Shown here: positions 35,505-44,342 of the stretch, piece after piece
Position numbering within the stretch: position 1 is the stretch's first letter
Layout: each line of letters starts with the position of its first letter
Assembly: GCF_900167435.1 (NCBI RefSeq)
Contig: NZ_FUWS01000005.1
Coordinates: 344,893 to 408,892 of the forward strand
Direction: 5' to 3'
DNA: 64,000 nt
Source: Marinactinospora thermotolerans DSM 45154
GTDB lineage: Bacteria > Actinomycetota > Actinomycetes > Streptosporangiales > Streptosporangiaceae
The notes under the pieces: model-generated
Told to the model about the DNA's origin: nothing
Database searches by the model: none
Seen by the model: the letters and a program-made list of their open reading frames with translations, nothing else
Made by a program: the position numbers and the translations under genes

Positions 35505-36586
35505 CACAGCATCACGACCGATCGCAGTACCTCGCCGCGCTCCATCCGCGCGAACGCCTCCTCCACATCCTCCAACCCGATCCGCTCTGACACGAACCCT
35601 TCCAAATCCAACCGCCCCTGCGCAAACAAATCCACCAACATCGGGAAATCACGCGATGGCAGGCAGTCCCCGTACCACGACGACTTCAACGCCCCGCCGC
35701 GGCCGAACACCTCCCCCAACGGCAGCTCCACCCGCATCTCCGGCGTCGGCACCCCCACCAGCACCACCGTCCCCGCCAGATCACGCGCGTAGAACGCCTG
35801 CTCATAGGTCTCCGGGCGGCCCACCGCCTCGATCACCACGTCAGCCCCGAACCCCCCTGTCAGCTCCCGCACGGCCGCCACCACGTCCACCTCGGCCGCG
35901 TTCACCGTGTCCGTCGCCCCGAACCGGCGCGCCCACTCCAGCTTGCGCGCAGACACGTCCACCGCGATGATCCGTCCCGCACCCGCCAACCGGGCCCCCA
36001 CGATCGCCGCGTCGCCCACGCCTCCGCACCCGATCACCGCGACGCTGTCCCCCCGCGTCACCCCACCGGTGTTCACCGCCGCGCCGATCCCGGCCATCAC
36101 CCCGCACCCCAGCAGCCCCGCCACCGCCGGGTCCACCCGCGCCACCCGCGTGCACTGGCCCGCCGCCACCAGCGTCTTCTCCACGAACGCGCCGATCCCC
36201 AGTGCCGGGCTCAACGCCGTCCCATCGGCCAACCTCATCGGCTGGGAGGCGTTGGCGGTGTCGAAGCAGTACCACGGCCGTCCCCGCCGGCACGCCCGGC
36301 ACCGCCCGCACACCGCACGCCAGTTCAACACCACGAAATCGCCCGGGGCCACCTCATCGACCCCCTCCCCCACCGCCTCGACCACTCCGGCCGCCTCATG
36401 GCCCAGCAGGAACGGGAACTCGTCGTTGATGCCGCCCTCCCGGTAGTGCAGGTCGGTGTGGCACACCCCGCACGCGGCCACCGTCACCACCGCCTCACCC
36501 GGCCCCGGATCCGGCACCACCACCGTCTCCACCCCCACCGGCGCCCCCTTGCCCCGCGCCACAACGCCCTTCACCTCGTACGGCAT
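35504..36586 (-). CDS. mscR: S-(hydroxymethyl)mycothiol dehydrogenase
   Basis: Zinc-dependent, NAD-linked class III-type alcohol dehydrogenase that oxidises the formaldehyde-mycothiol adduct and can also reduce S-nitrosomycothiol. Length 360. Catalytic zinc region [18 protein letters not shown] and LLGHEAAG, structural zinc cysteines in [15 protein letters not shown], cofactor loop [11 protein letters not shown], and C-terminus [11 protein letters not shown] agree closely with mycobacterial MscR. ATG 36586 has GGGAGG six bases upstream. It marks the organism as a mycothiol producer. Confidence 0.95.
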   Translation of the reverse strand: MPYEVKGVVARGKGAPVGVETVVVPDPGPGEAVVTVAACGVCHTDLHYREGGINDEFPFLLGHEAAGVVEAVGEGVDEVAPGDFVVLNWRAVCGRCRACRRGRPWYCFDTANASQPMRLADGTALSPALGIGAFVEKTLVAAGQCTRVARVDPAVAGLLGCGVMAGIGAAVNTGGVTRGDSVAVIGCGGVGDAAIVGARLAGAGRIIAVDVSARKLEWARRFGATDTVNAAEVDVVAAVRELTGGFGADVVIEAVGRPETYEQAFYARDLAGTVVLVGVPTPEMRVELPLGEVFGRGGALKSSWYGDCLPSRDFPMLVDLFAQGRLDLEGFVSERIGLEDVEEAFARMERGEVLRSVVML

Positions 36587-36707
36587 GACGAACCTCCCGG
36601 ATCGGCGAGTGTGTACGTTCCCAACATGCCGGATCAGACGCCGGCGTGGAAGCTCATCGCACGGTCGGTTCGATGGTGGCCGCGGGCGCGCCGGCCCGGC
36701 CGCGGGG

Positions 36708-37715
36708 CTACGGCGTGCCCAGCACCACCTCGAAGCTGCGCCGCAGGGCGTAGGGCTGGATCTGGCCGAGCCCGTGGGCGTGACGCGGGCGTACCCGCAC
36801 CACCTGGTAGGAGTCGTCGTCCTCCAGCAGCCCGGCGAGCGCCTCGTCGATGAGGACGGTGCCCGGACGGGCGAAGGAGGTCAGCCGGCTGGCCCGGTTG
36901 ACGGTGGTGCCGAAGACGTCGCCCAACAGGGCCAGGACGGGGCCGTAGGCCAGGCCGACACGGACGTCGGGGACCTCGACGTGGGTCTTCACCCCGTCGG
37001 CGAGTTGCAGGGCGATCTCGGCGGCCTGGGCCGCGGAGTTGGTGACGTAGAGGACCTCGTCACCGAGGGTCTTGACGACCCGGCCACCGCTGGAGGCCAC
37101 GATGTCGGCCGAGGTGGCCTCGAAGCCCTCGACGACCTCGGCCAGGCCGGCCTCGTCGAGCTCGCGGCTGAGCGTCGTGAACGAGACCAGGTCGGCGAAC
37201 CCGACCACCAGGGGGAAGTAGTTGGGGGCGGCGTCCTCGTTCTTCTCCAGGACGGCGAGCGTACGCGCCGCCGACGCCGCGAGCTGGCGCCGCCAGATGT
37301 GCACGAGCAGCCGCTCGACGTCGGGGAGCAGGTCCTTGGTGATGCCCACGAGAGGGGCGAGCTGGCCGCCCTCCACGGTCTCCGGCGGGGTGTAGTCGAG
37401 GGTGGTCAGGATGCTCGTCTGCCACTCGGCGAGGCGGGCCATCGTCTGCCCCATGGCGCGCGCCAGGCGGATCGCGGCCTCCTCGTCCAGCACCCCGTTG
37501 GCCAGCAGATTCGCGGTGATACGCAGGGCCTCGACGTCGCTCTCCGTGAACGCGGGGGTGTCATCGCCCCGCGCGGCGAACCCCAGCGCCCGCCAGATGC
37601 GAGTGGCGAACTCCTGTGGTGCTCCGGCTCGCCGCACCGCCTCTTCACGGGTGTAGAGCGCCTCGCCTCCCATCAAGGCGGCTTCGATCTGCTTGGGGTC
37701 GGGACGCGACGGCAT
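36708..37715 (-). CDS. Class III adenylate/guanylate cyclase
   Basis: A 335-residue soluble cyclase. The helical N-terminal domain (1-150) resembles the autoinhibitory, pH-sensing domain of mycobacterial Rv1264-type enzymes. The catalytic domain has metal Asp175 in FADLVSFT, Lys215 and metal Asp219 in [10 protein letters not shown], Asp266 at the purine-recognition position, and Asn273/Arg277 in VNRASRL. All key residues are present, so it should be active, most likely making cAMP. ATG 37715 has GAGAG upstream. It lies downstream of birA on the same strand. Confidence 0.92.
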   Translation of the reverse strand: MPSRPDPKQIEAALMGGEALYTREEAVRRAGAPQEFATRIWRALGFAARGDDTPAFTESDVEALRITANLLANGVLDEEAAIRLARAMGQTMARLAEWQTSILTTLDYTPPETVEGGQLAPLVGITKDLLPDVERLLVHIWRRQLAASAARTLAVLEKNEDAAPNYFPLVVGFADLVSFTTLSRELDEAGLAEVVEGFEATSADIVASSGGRVVKTLGDEVLYVTNSAAQAAEIALQLADGVKTHVEVPDVRVGLAYGPVLALLGDVFGTTVNRASRLTSFARPGTVLIDEALAGLLEDDDSYQVVRVRPRHAHGLGQIQPYALRRSFEVVLGTP

Positions 37716-38045
37716 ACGTTCTCTCGTGTTCTGGGCCGGAGCGGCGGGCCTGGGACCCGAGGGCGGCCTGGGATGGGCGCACGGAGCGTGCGCGTGACTG
37801 CCGGTTTAGTACGTGAGGGCCGGGGCCGTCAAGAAAACGCGCGCCCGGCCGCCGGCGCCACCGCGGGCGACGTCCGGGAGGCGGCGGCGCGGTCGCGTCC
37901 GCACGGGATCGGGGACGGTGCCGCTCCTCGCTCCCCGCGGGGTGACGGTCCGTGATCGGCATGAGCACATGGTCGCACAGCCCGCCGTGACGGCGGCGTG
38001 ACACCATGGTGCACATCAGGTGACCGCGCTGCCGCCCGGCGGAGG
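37716..38045. other. Intergenic region between birA and the cyclase gene
   Basis: No gene is seen in 330 bases. A small palindrome CACCATGGTG occurs near 38003-38012. The cyclase promoter should be here but is not obvious. Confidence 0.4.
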
Positions 38046-38918
38046 TCACGGCGTGGTCCCCGCCCGCCCCGTCGAGGGCCGGACGTGGACGACGTCGCCC
38101 GCGCTCAGCGACGTGACCGTCCCGTCGCCGGCGGCCACGGTGAGCCGGCCGTCGGCGTCGATCCCCGTGGCCGTCCCCTCCAGGATCCGCTCGCCCGGCA
38201 GGTGGACCCGCACCTGCCGGCCGATCGTGACACAGCGGGCACGGTACTCGGCCGCCAGGCCGGACGCCTCGGCGTCGCCGTCGCGTTCCAGCCACGCCCG
38301 GTAGCGGTCGGCGAACCCGCGCAGCACCGCCCGCAGCAGCGGGTCGCGGTCCACGCACGCCGCCTCCTCCACCGCCAGGGACGTCGCCGTGGGAACGGGC
38401 AGCTCGGCACGGGACTGCGCGACGTTGAGCCCCATGCCGATGACGACCGCGCTGTCTGTCGTCGAGGGCGCCACCTCGGCGAGGATGCCGGCGAGCTTGC
38501 GTTCCTCCCCGCCCGTCGCGAGCAGGTCGTTGGGCCACTTCAACCCGACGTCGACCTCGGCCACCCGGGCGACGGCGCCCGCCGCGGCCACCCCCATGAG
38601 CAGCGACAGCCAGCCGTAGCGGGCCGCCGACACCCGCGGACGCACCAGGACCGAGAACGTCAGCGCGGCACGCGGGGGCGTGGTGAAGACACGGTCCAAC
38701 CGTCCCCTCCCCGCCGTCTGGTGCTCGGTGACGAGCACACTGCCCTCGGGCGCGCCGGCGTGGGCCCGGGCGACCAGGTCGGTGTTGGTGGACCCGGTCT
38801 CGGCCACCACCTCGATCTCGCGCCACAGACCCCCGGGCCGCACGAGGGCCCGGCGCAGTCCGGAGTCTCGCAGCGGTGGCCGCCCGAGGTCGGTGTAGGG
38901 AGAGGAGTCAGCGGACAT
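38046..38918 (-). CDS. birA: Biotin-[acetyl-CoA-carboxylase] ligase
   Basis: Makes biotinyl-AMP and attaches biotin to the carrier lysine of the carboxylase alpha subunit at 46337. The 290-residue protein lacks the N-terminal helix-turn-helix, so it is a group I, non-repressor ligase. Seen: AETGSTNTDLVARA, biotin/ATP loop TAGRGRLDRVF, KWPNDLLATGGEERKLAGIL, GMGLNV, and the C-terminal beta domain. ATG 38918 lacks a good ribosome site. A ppc terminator lies just upstream. Confidence 0.94.
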   Translation of the reverse strand: MSADSSPYTDLGRPPLRDSGLRRALVRPGGLWREIEVVAETGSTNTDLVARAHAGAPEGSVLVTEHQTAGRGRLDRVFTTPPRAALTFSVLVRPRVSAARYGWLSLLMGVAAAGAVARVAEVDVGLKWPNDLLATGGEERKLAGILAEVAPSTTDSAVVIGMGLNVAQSRAELPVPTATSLAVEEAACVDRDPLLRAVLRGFADRYRAWLERDGDAEASGLAAEYRARCVTIGRQVRVHLPGERILEGTATGIDADGRLTVAAGDGTVTSLSAGDVVHVRPSTGRAGTTP

Positions 38919-38946
38919 GCCCCCATTCAACCGTGTCCGGGGAGGC

Positions 38947-38979
38947 GTCCGGTGGTCGGCCCAAGGCCGACCACCGGAC
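38947..38979. terminator. Hairpin terminator of ppc
   Basis: A perfect 15-bp stem (38947-38961 with 38965-38979) and 3-base loop lie eight bases after the ppc stop, separating it from birA on the same strand. Confidence 0.8.
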
Positions 38980-38986
38980 CGGCACC

Positions 38987-41629
38987 TCACCCGGTGTTCT
39001 GCAGACCCGCCGCCACCCCGTTGACCGTGAGCAGCAGCAGGCGCTCCAGGTGGCTGCGGTCCTCCTCGGAGAGCTCGCCCGCCTCCGCCGAGCGCAGCGC
39101 CTCCAGCGCGCGCAGCTGAAGGTGGGACAGCGCGTCCACGTAGGGATTGCGCAGGTCCACCGCGCGCGACAGGACCGTGCGGTTCTCCAGCAGGCGGTGG
39201 TGCCGGGTCACCTTGAGGACCAGCTCGCGGGTGCGGTCGTACTCGGCGAGGACGCGCTCGGTGAGCTCCGGCCGGCCGCCCAACATGAGGTAGCGCTCGG
39301 CGATCGCCCGGTCGGTCTTGGCCAGACTCATCTCGGCGTTGTCCAGCAGCGAGGCGAACAGGGGCCACTCCGTGTAGGCGGCGTGGAGGGCGTCGGGGTC
39401 GCCGGCCGCGGCCAGGCCGCTGCCCAGCCCGTACCATCCCGGCAGGTTGACCCGGGTCTGGGTCCAGGCGAACACCCAGGGGATCGCGCGCAGGTCGTCC
39501 AGGCCGCGCGCCGCCGAGCGGCGGGAAGGACGCGATCCGAGCCGGAGCTCACCGAGCTCCTCAAGCGGGCTGACCCGGGAGAACCACTCGGCGAACCCCT
39601 CGGTGTCGATGAGCGAACGGTAGGCGTCGTGCGCCGCCACGGCGATCCGGTCGGCCACCCCCCGGAACCGTTCGGCCGCGGCCTCCGCCTTCTCCTGCAC
39701 CGTCCGGGTCGAGGCCATCAGGACCGCGTGGCCCACCTGCTCGATGTGGCGGCGCGCGATCGCCCGCTGACCGTAACGGGCGAAGATGACCTCCCCCTGC
39801 TCGGTCACCTTGAACCGGCCCGCGACCGATCCGGGCGCCTGGGCCAGCAACGCGCGGTTGGCCGGCCCACCGCCACGCCCCAGCGAACCGCCCCGCCCGT
39901 GGAACATGGTGAGTTCGACGCGGTTGTCCCGCGCCCAGGCGGTCAACCTGGCCTGGGCGTCGTAGAGCCGCAGAGTGGCGCTGACCGGGCCGACGTCCTT
40001 CGCCGAGTCGCTGTAGCCCAGCATGATCTCCATGCGGCGACCGGTCTGCTCCAGCCTGCGCTGCACACCGGGCAGCTTGAGCATGCCGTCGAGCACCTGG
40101 GGGGAGGCGTCCAGGTCGGCCCCCGTCTCGAACAGCGGAACCACGTCCAGGACCGGCGCCCGCCCCGACGGCAGCGCGCGCTCGGCCAGTTCGTAGACCG
40201 CGGCGACGTCCTCCGCGGAACGGGTGAAGCTGACGATGTAGCGGCGGCAGGCGTCCACGCCGAACCGCTCCTGGATCCAGGCGATGACGCGCAGGGTGGC
40301 CAGGACCTCCTCGGTGGCCTCCGAGAGCGCCCCTCCCGCGCGAAGCTCCTCCAGGGCCCGCGCGTGGACGGCGCTGTGCTGGCGGACCTCGAGTTCGGCG
40401 AGGTGGAAGCCGAAGGTCTCGGCCTGCCAGATCAGGTGCTGGAGCTCGCCGTAGGCCTGGCGGACCGCGCCGGCCGCGGCGAGCGACTGCTGCACCGTGC
40501 GCAGGTCCGCCAGGAACGCCTCCGGTCCGGGGTAGGCCAGGTCGGCGTCGCGCTCGCGGGTGGCGCGCAGCCGTTCGGTCGCGAAGAGCAGGAGCTGGCG
40601 GTGGGGTTCGCCCGGCGAGCGCTTGACGATCTCGGCGATCAGCCGCGGATGGCCCGCCTGCGCGGTGGCGAGCGCGGCGCGCAGATCCTCACTCGGCGGG
40701 GTGAGCCCGGTGTAGACGGTCAGGGTCCGGCCGATCCGCCCGCAGGCGGCCTCCAGCGCGCGCAGCACGTGCTCGGACTGGATCGCGATGGCCTCACGGG
40801 TCACCTCGTGCGTGACGAACGGGTTGCCGTCGCGGTCGCCGCCGATCCAGCTGCCGTAACGGACGAACGGCCGGGCCAGGGGAGGCCGCCGGCCGGTCCC
40901 CTCCGGGTCGATCGCGGCGTCCAGCGCGCGGTACACCTCGGGGACGACGCGGAAGATCGTCCCGTCGAAGGCGGCCAGCGCGGTGCGCACCTCGTCGAGC
41001 GGGTCGAGCTTGGTGTAACGCAGCTGGGAGGTCCGCCACAGCAGGTCGACCTCCTCGGCCAGCCGGCGCCGCGCCTCGGCCTCCTCCGCGCTGCCGGGGT
41101 GGGCCGCGCGCAGCCGTTCCAGCTGGTCGCCGACCCGCAGGATCGCCGTGGACACCGCGCGCCGGCGCGCCTCGGTGGGGTGGGCCGTCAAGACCGGGTG
41201 GAACTCCATCCCCTCGACGAACTCCCGCAGCCGCTCCTCACCCGCCTCCTCCCGGATGTGACGGACCGCCGCCGCGAGCGACTCGCGCGGCGGGTTCGCG
41301 GCGTCGTCGCGCTCGCGCAGCGCCCGGATCCGGTGGTGCTCCTCGGCCAGGTTGGCGAGGTGGAAGTAGACGGTGAAGGCACGCGCCACCTGCTTGGCGC
41401 GTTCGAGGGGCCATGAGGCCACGAGTTCGGTGATCTGCTCGCCGGTGACCGAGCCGTCCCGGGCGCCGATGACGGCCCGCCTGAGCCGTTCCACGTCGGC
41501 CAGCAGATCCTCGCCGCCGCTCTCGGCGAGGATCGTACCGAGCGTCTCGCCGAGGAGGCGGACATCGCTCCGCAGCCGGTCGGGCATCTCCTGGCGGGCA
41601 CTGTCGCGTTCCGCGCTAACCGCTGTCAT
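38987..41629 (-). CDS. ppc: Phosphoenolpyruvate carboxylase
   Basis: Carboxylates phosphoenolpyruvate to oxaloacetate, an anaplerotic step. Full-length at 880 residues. FHPVLTAHPTEARRR carries the catalytic His, with GSWIGGDRDGNPFVT, MLGYSDSAKDVG, FHGRGGSLGRGGGP, QTRVNLPGWYGLG and the C-terminal QNTG. ATG 41629 is used; it has AAGGTG six bases upstream, and the same bases read as a TAAGGT minus-10 box. An upstream ATG (41701) would include this signal and is less likely. Confidence 0.97.
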   Translation of the reverse strand: MTAVSAERDSARQEMPDRLRSDVRLLGETLGTILAESGGEDLLADVERLRRAVIGARDGSVTGEQITELVASWPLERAKQVARAFTVYFHLANLAEEHHRIRALRERDDAANPPRESLAAAVRHIREEAGEERLREFVEGMEFHPVLTAHPTEARRRAVSTAILRVGDQLERLRAAHPGSAEEAEARRRLAEEVDLLWRTSQLRYTKLDPLDEVRTALAAFDGTIFRVVPEVYRALDAAIDPEGTGRRPPLARPFVRYGSWIGGDRDGNPFVTHEVTREAIAIQSEHVLRALEAACGRIGRTLTVYTGLTPPSEDLRAALATAQAGHPRLIAEIVKRSPGEPHRQLLLFATERLRATRERDADLAYPGPEAFLADLRTVQQSLAAAGAVRQAYGELQHLIWQAETFGFHLAELEVRQHSAVHARALEELRAGGALSEATEEVLATLRVIAWIQERFGVDACRRYIVSFTRSAEDVAAVYELAERALPSGRAPVLDVVPLFETGADLDASPQVLDGMLKLPGVQRRLEQTGRRMEIMLGYSDSAKDVGPVSATLRLYDAQARLTAWARDNRVELTMFHGRGGSLGRGGGPANRALLAQAPGSVAGRFKVTEQGEVIFARYGQRAIARRHIEQVGHAVLMASTRTVQEKAEAAAERFRGVADRIAVAAHDAYRSLIDTEGFAEWFSRVSPLEELGELRLGSRPSRRSAARGLDDLRAIPWVFAWTQTRVNLPGWYGLGSGLAAAGDPDALHAAYTEWPLFASLLDNAEMSLAKTDRAIAERYLMLGGRPELTERVLAEYDRTRELVLKVTRHHRLLENRTVLSRAVDLRNPYVDALSHLQLRALEALRSAEAGELSEEDRSHLERLLLLTVNGVAAGLQNTG

Positions 41630-41636
41630 GCGGGTC

Positions 41637-41642
41637 ACCTTA
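41637..41642 (-). promoter_or_regulatory. Candidate minus-10 box of ppc
   Basis: TAAGGT on the minus strand lies seven bases before the ppc start codon. It overlaps the possible ribosome site, so leaderless and leadered readings cannot be separated here. Confidence 0.4.
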
Positions 41643-41798
41643 CCCAGATTGGTCTGAACCACTTGAGAGGTGGGGGTCACATGGAGGCGGCCGTCGCGCA
41701 AAGCCCCGGAAGCCGGTCAGACCATGCGGGGAAGCCGACGTTCACGGAATCGCCCGGACGGGGCCGAGCCGGGAGGAACGCCCCTCCCGGACCCGGCT

Positions 41799-42890
41799 TC
41801 AGGGACCGCGGCGTCGCGGACCTTCCCTGCCCGCGGCCGTGTCCGGGAGGCGCGCGGCCGGACGGAACGGGTTGGCCCGGCCGGATCCCGCCCTGGACTT
41901 CTTCCCGGCTCCCCGCGCCAGGGCCTTGCCCGGCCCCGCGGGAAAATCCTTCACTGCGGCCTTCCGGCCCGCCTGGTCCGCCTGCAACGGCAGCCGCCAG
42001 GACGCTCCCGCCCGGTCGGCGAGCCTCTGGAAGTCACGGGAGTCGACGGTCGCGATGGACGTGGCGCGGTGCCTCTCCGCCGCGACGAGGACCGAGGCGT
42101 CACAGCCCCCGACCTTGATATCCGCGTGCTCCCTGATGATCTGCGCCATGCGGCCGTAGTCCTTGGGGCGCGCGTTGACGACACGGACGTCCGGTGCCTC
42201 GGCGAGCGTGCGCAGGAAACTCGCCTCCGCCCTGTTCCCCTCGGCCCCGAGACGACGGATCTGGAAGGCCGCCTCACCGACGATCAGATCGGGGACGAGC
42301 AGCTCCTCACGGCTGCGCGCCAGCCACCGCTCACTCGCCTCGGTGTGCCGGTCGCCGGTGACCAGGCTGACGAGGACCCCCGTGTCGAGGACCGCGGAGT
42401 CGCCCCGCGTCGCGACCTCGGTGTCCTCGGGCACGGGATCGCGGGGCCGCAACGGGCCCAGGGCGTCGGACTGGTCGGGCGGCGCGAACAGGAGGTAGTC
42501 GACCCCCTCCGGGCGCACACCGCCGTAACGGCCGGGGGTCACGGTCGCGATCTGGGGGCCTCCGAGCCGTTCCGCCACGGCAACGGCGCCGGCCTCCGCG
42601 GTCCCGAACCCGCTGTTGGGGTGGCGTCCGACGAGATCGGCCATCCGCGCGTAGTCGGCTCGGGTGTGTTCGACCACGACGAACCGACTTCGGTCGTTGA
42701 GTTCGTCGAAGAAGGCCGCCTCCGCCTGTGGCGCGCCGAGCCGCTCAAGAGCGTGGGAGACACCGGCGACCACGGAGGCCGGAACCCGTACCTGCTCGGT
42801 CTGCCGTTCGAACAGCTCCACGCAGGCCCGGTGGTCGGCGTCGCCCTCGCTGAGCAGGGCGATCAGAAAACCGGTGTCAGCGACGATCAC
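41799..42890 (-). CDS. Fused double PIN-domain protein (VapC-like toxin)
   Basis: A 363-residue protein of two PIN domains and a basic tail. PIN-1 (1-137) begins IVADTGFLIALLS and keeps Asp5, but the expected Glu is Gly43 and the expected third and fourth acids fall at Thr97/Ala98 and Thr118, so it looks inactive. PIN-2 (165-302) has all four acids: Asp169 in VLDTGVL, Glu206 in IVGEAAF, Asp264 in GGCDASV, Asp283 in ATVDSRDF. Residues 303-363 are Lys/Arg/Pro-rich. GTG 42890 overlaps the antitoxin end by 14 bases. PIN-2 is expected to be an RNase; PIN-1 may bind antitoxin or RNA. Confidence 0.85.
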   Translation of the reverse strand: MIVADTGFLIALLSEGDADHRACVELFERQTEQVRVPASVVAGVSHALERLGAPQAEAAFFDELNDRSRFVVVEHTRADYARMADLVGRHPNSGFGTAEAGAVAVAERLGGPQIATVTPGRYGGVRPEGVDYLLFAPPDQSDALGPLRPRDPVPEDTEVATRGDSAVLDTGVLVSLVTGDRHTEASERWLARSREELLVPDLIVGEAAFQIRRLGAEGNRAEASFLRTLAEAPDVRVVNARPKDYGRMAQIIREHADIKVGGCDASVLVAAERHRATSIATVDSRDFQRLADRAGASWRLPLQADQAGRKAAVKDFPAGPGKALARGAGKKSRAGSGRANPFRPAARLPDTAAGREGPRRRGP

Positions 42891-43119
42891 CCGAGGAGCC
42901 GTCCTCCCCCTCGCGGGCGTCCTCGCCGTACAGAATCTCCCCGGTCCTTCTGCTCAGATCGGACGGCGCCCCCTTGAGCATCCCCACGAATTTCGGAAGC
43001 CCCGGGGCACGCGGCGGCAAAGGCATGCACTGCTCATTCAAGAGATCGATCGCGTCACGCAACCGCTCCTCGGGAATCCTCTCGACGAGCCACCGCAATT
43101 CATCACGCAGATCCGACAT
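42877..43119 (-). CDS. VapB-like antitoxin of the double-PIN toxin
   Basis: An 80-residue acidic protein. The N-terminus (LRDELRWLVERIPEERLRDA) is helical. The C-terminal half (LPKFVGMLKGAPSDLSRRTG then EILYGEDAREGEDG) is the kind of segment that wraps around a PIN toxin. It lies directly before the toxin gene with a 14-base overlap, the usual VapBC order. ATG 43119 is chosen because TAGGAT stands seven bases upstream, giving a leaderless start; GTG 43188 opens the same frame but reads through a vestigial toxin start. No ribbon-helix-helix is obvious. Confidence 0.78.
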   Translation of the reverse strand: MSDLRDELRWLVERIPEERLRDAIDLLNEQCMPLPPRAPGLPKFVGMLKGAPSDLSRRTGEILYGEDAREGEDGSSGDRR

Positions 43120-43126
43120 GAACATG

Positions 43127-43132
43127 ATCCTA
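43127..43132 (-). promoter_or_regulatory. Minus-10 box of the antitoxin-toxin operon
   Basis: TAGGAT on the minus strand, seven bases before ATG 43119. The duplicated copy at 43421-43426 reads TAGGGC, losing the final T. Confidence 0.55.
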
Positions 43133-43174
43133 GCGCGGCACCGTCTCCGATCCCGGCCCCTGATCTCACCGGCG

Positions 43175-43413
43175 TCAACGACGATCACCCGAGGAGCCGT
43201 CCTCCCCCTCGCGGGCGTCCTCGCCGTACAGGATGTCCCCGATCCTGATGCTCAGGTCTCCCGGCCCCTCGAGCATCCCCACGAACTCCGGAAGCCCCGG
43301 GGGCGCGGCGGCGCGGGCATGCACTGCTCATTCAAGAGATTGATCGCGTCACGCAACCGCTCCTCGGGAATCCTCTCGACGAGCCGCCGCAATTCATCAC
43401 GCAGATCCGACAT
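43175..43413 (-). pseudogene. Frameshifted second copy of the antitoxin gene
   Basis: The first 33 or so codons match the intact copy closely (LRDELRRLVERIPEERLRDA). Relative to that copy one base is missing near 43300, in the Pro-rich stretch, so the frame runs into a TGA near 43248. The original C-terminal reading (MLEGPGDLSIRIGDILYGED) continues in another frame and stops at 43175. Immediately after it, on the minus strand, are seven codons IVVDAG like the toxin start. Probably inactive. Confidence 0.8.
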
Positions 43414-43466
43414 GAACGCGGCCCTAGCGCGGCACCTTCTCCAATTCCGATCCCTTTTTCACCGGA

Positions 43467-44342
43467 ATTCACCGTTCCCCGAAAAGCCCGGTGAACAGGT
43501 CCTCGGAAGAGACCACCGCCCCCACCACGGTCCCATGCCAGTGGTGGACGACAGGGCGCGGAAGGTCCTCGTGCCGGCGGGAGCCCTTGACAGGGGCCAA
43601 TGGGCGCGCCGGAGAGGGCCGTCCCCGCGCGCCGGTCCGGTCGCAGACAACCGGGAACACCGGCGGCCACGGGAATCCGGGAGGCCCACCACCCCGATCT
43701 GCCGTTCCCCGGCTCCACGCGGGCCGGATGACCGGTGACGTGGCTCGGGCGGTGACGACCTCCTCAACGGACAGGACGGCCGGAGACCGGGATCGGCGGC
43801 GACCACCGTCCTCGCCCCGGCACCGGCGTTCCTCCGTACCGGCCCCTCGCCCCTGGGCATCCCCACGGACTTCGCAAGACCCGGGGCGGGTGACGGCCAG
43901 GACGCGCACTACCCGTCCAGGAGAACGACCGCCGCACGCGGCCACGCCCAGGTCCCCTCTTGATGGGCCACCACGACCATCACGCGAACCCGGCGTGAAC
44001 GCGCCCGGCGCGGCCGGTCGTCACCTGACAACAGAGGCACCGAGGAGGCGGTCCCCCGGGAAGGAACACCATTCGAGGAGGGGCCGGTTCCTTCCCTTCC
44101 CGGAGGTGGACGTCCCGGTCGGTCCGCGCGAGAACGGACCACGGACCCCGACGGATCCGGAACCGGGAATGCCCACTGGACCGTTCTCCTGGCCGGCATC
44201 CCTCCCCCGGATTTCTCCCCCTACCGGGCCGTTCACCGGCACGGGACCACCCCTTTGGCCTCTTGTGCCCAACCCCACTTACCTCCGGGTAACCCCGAGC
44301 ACGTCTCCTCCCAGGCGTCCCACGGGACTACTCTGGTTCTCC
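43467..44342. other. Region without recognisable intact gene, upstream of carboxylase beta gene
   Basis: Several long frames are open but none has a convincing start or family. On the minus strand between about 43470 and 43810 a frame includes [20 protein letters not shown] and [20 protein letters not shown], which resemble CBS-domain strands; a decayed CBS gene is possible. The remainder shows nothing I can name. Confidence 0.4.
44329..44334 (+). promoter_or_regulatory. Minus-10 box of carboxylase beta gene
   Basis: TACTCT lies eight bases before ATG 44343, which lacks a ribosome site, so a leaderless transcript is likely. Confidence 0.5.

Larger units (their letters stand above)
42871..43466. 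repeat. Tandem direct duplication of a 298-base unit covering the antitoxin gene
   Basis: Bases 42871-43168 and 43169-43466 are near-identical direct repeats on head-to-tail contact. Each unit contains the antitoxin gene, its minus-10 region and the first seven codons of a PIN toxin. The left unit encodes the intact antitoxin; the right one carries a one-base deletion. Confidence 0.85.

Noticed and set aside
38876-41416. Very long open frame opposite ppc
   Set aside because: Mirrors the codon pattern of ppc, has Arg/Gly/Val-rich composition and no family features; a shadow frame.
43491-44342. 285-codon upstream extension of the carboxylase beta frame
   Set aside because: Pro/Arg/Thr-rich without conserved features; a leaderless start at ATG 44343 with TACTCT explains the gene.
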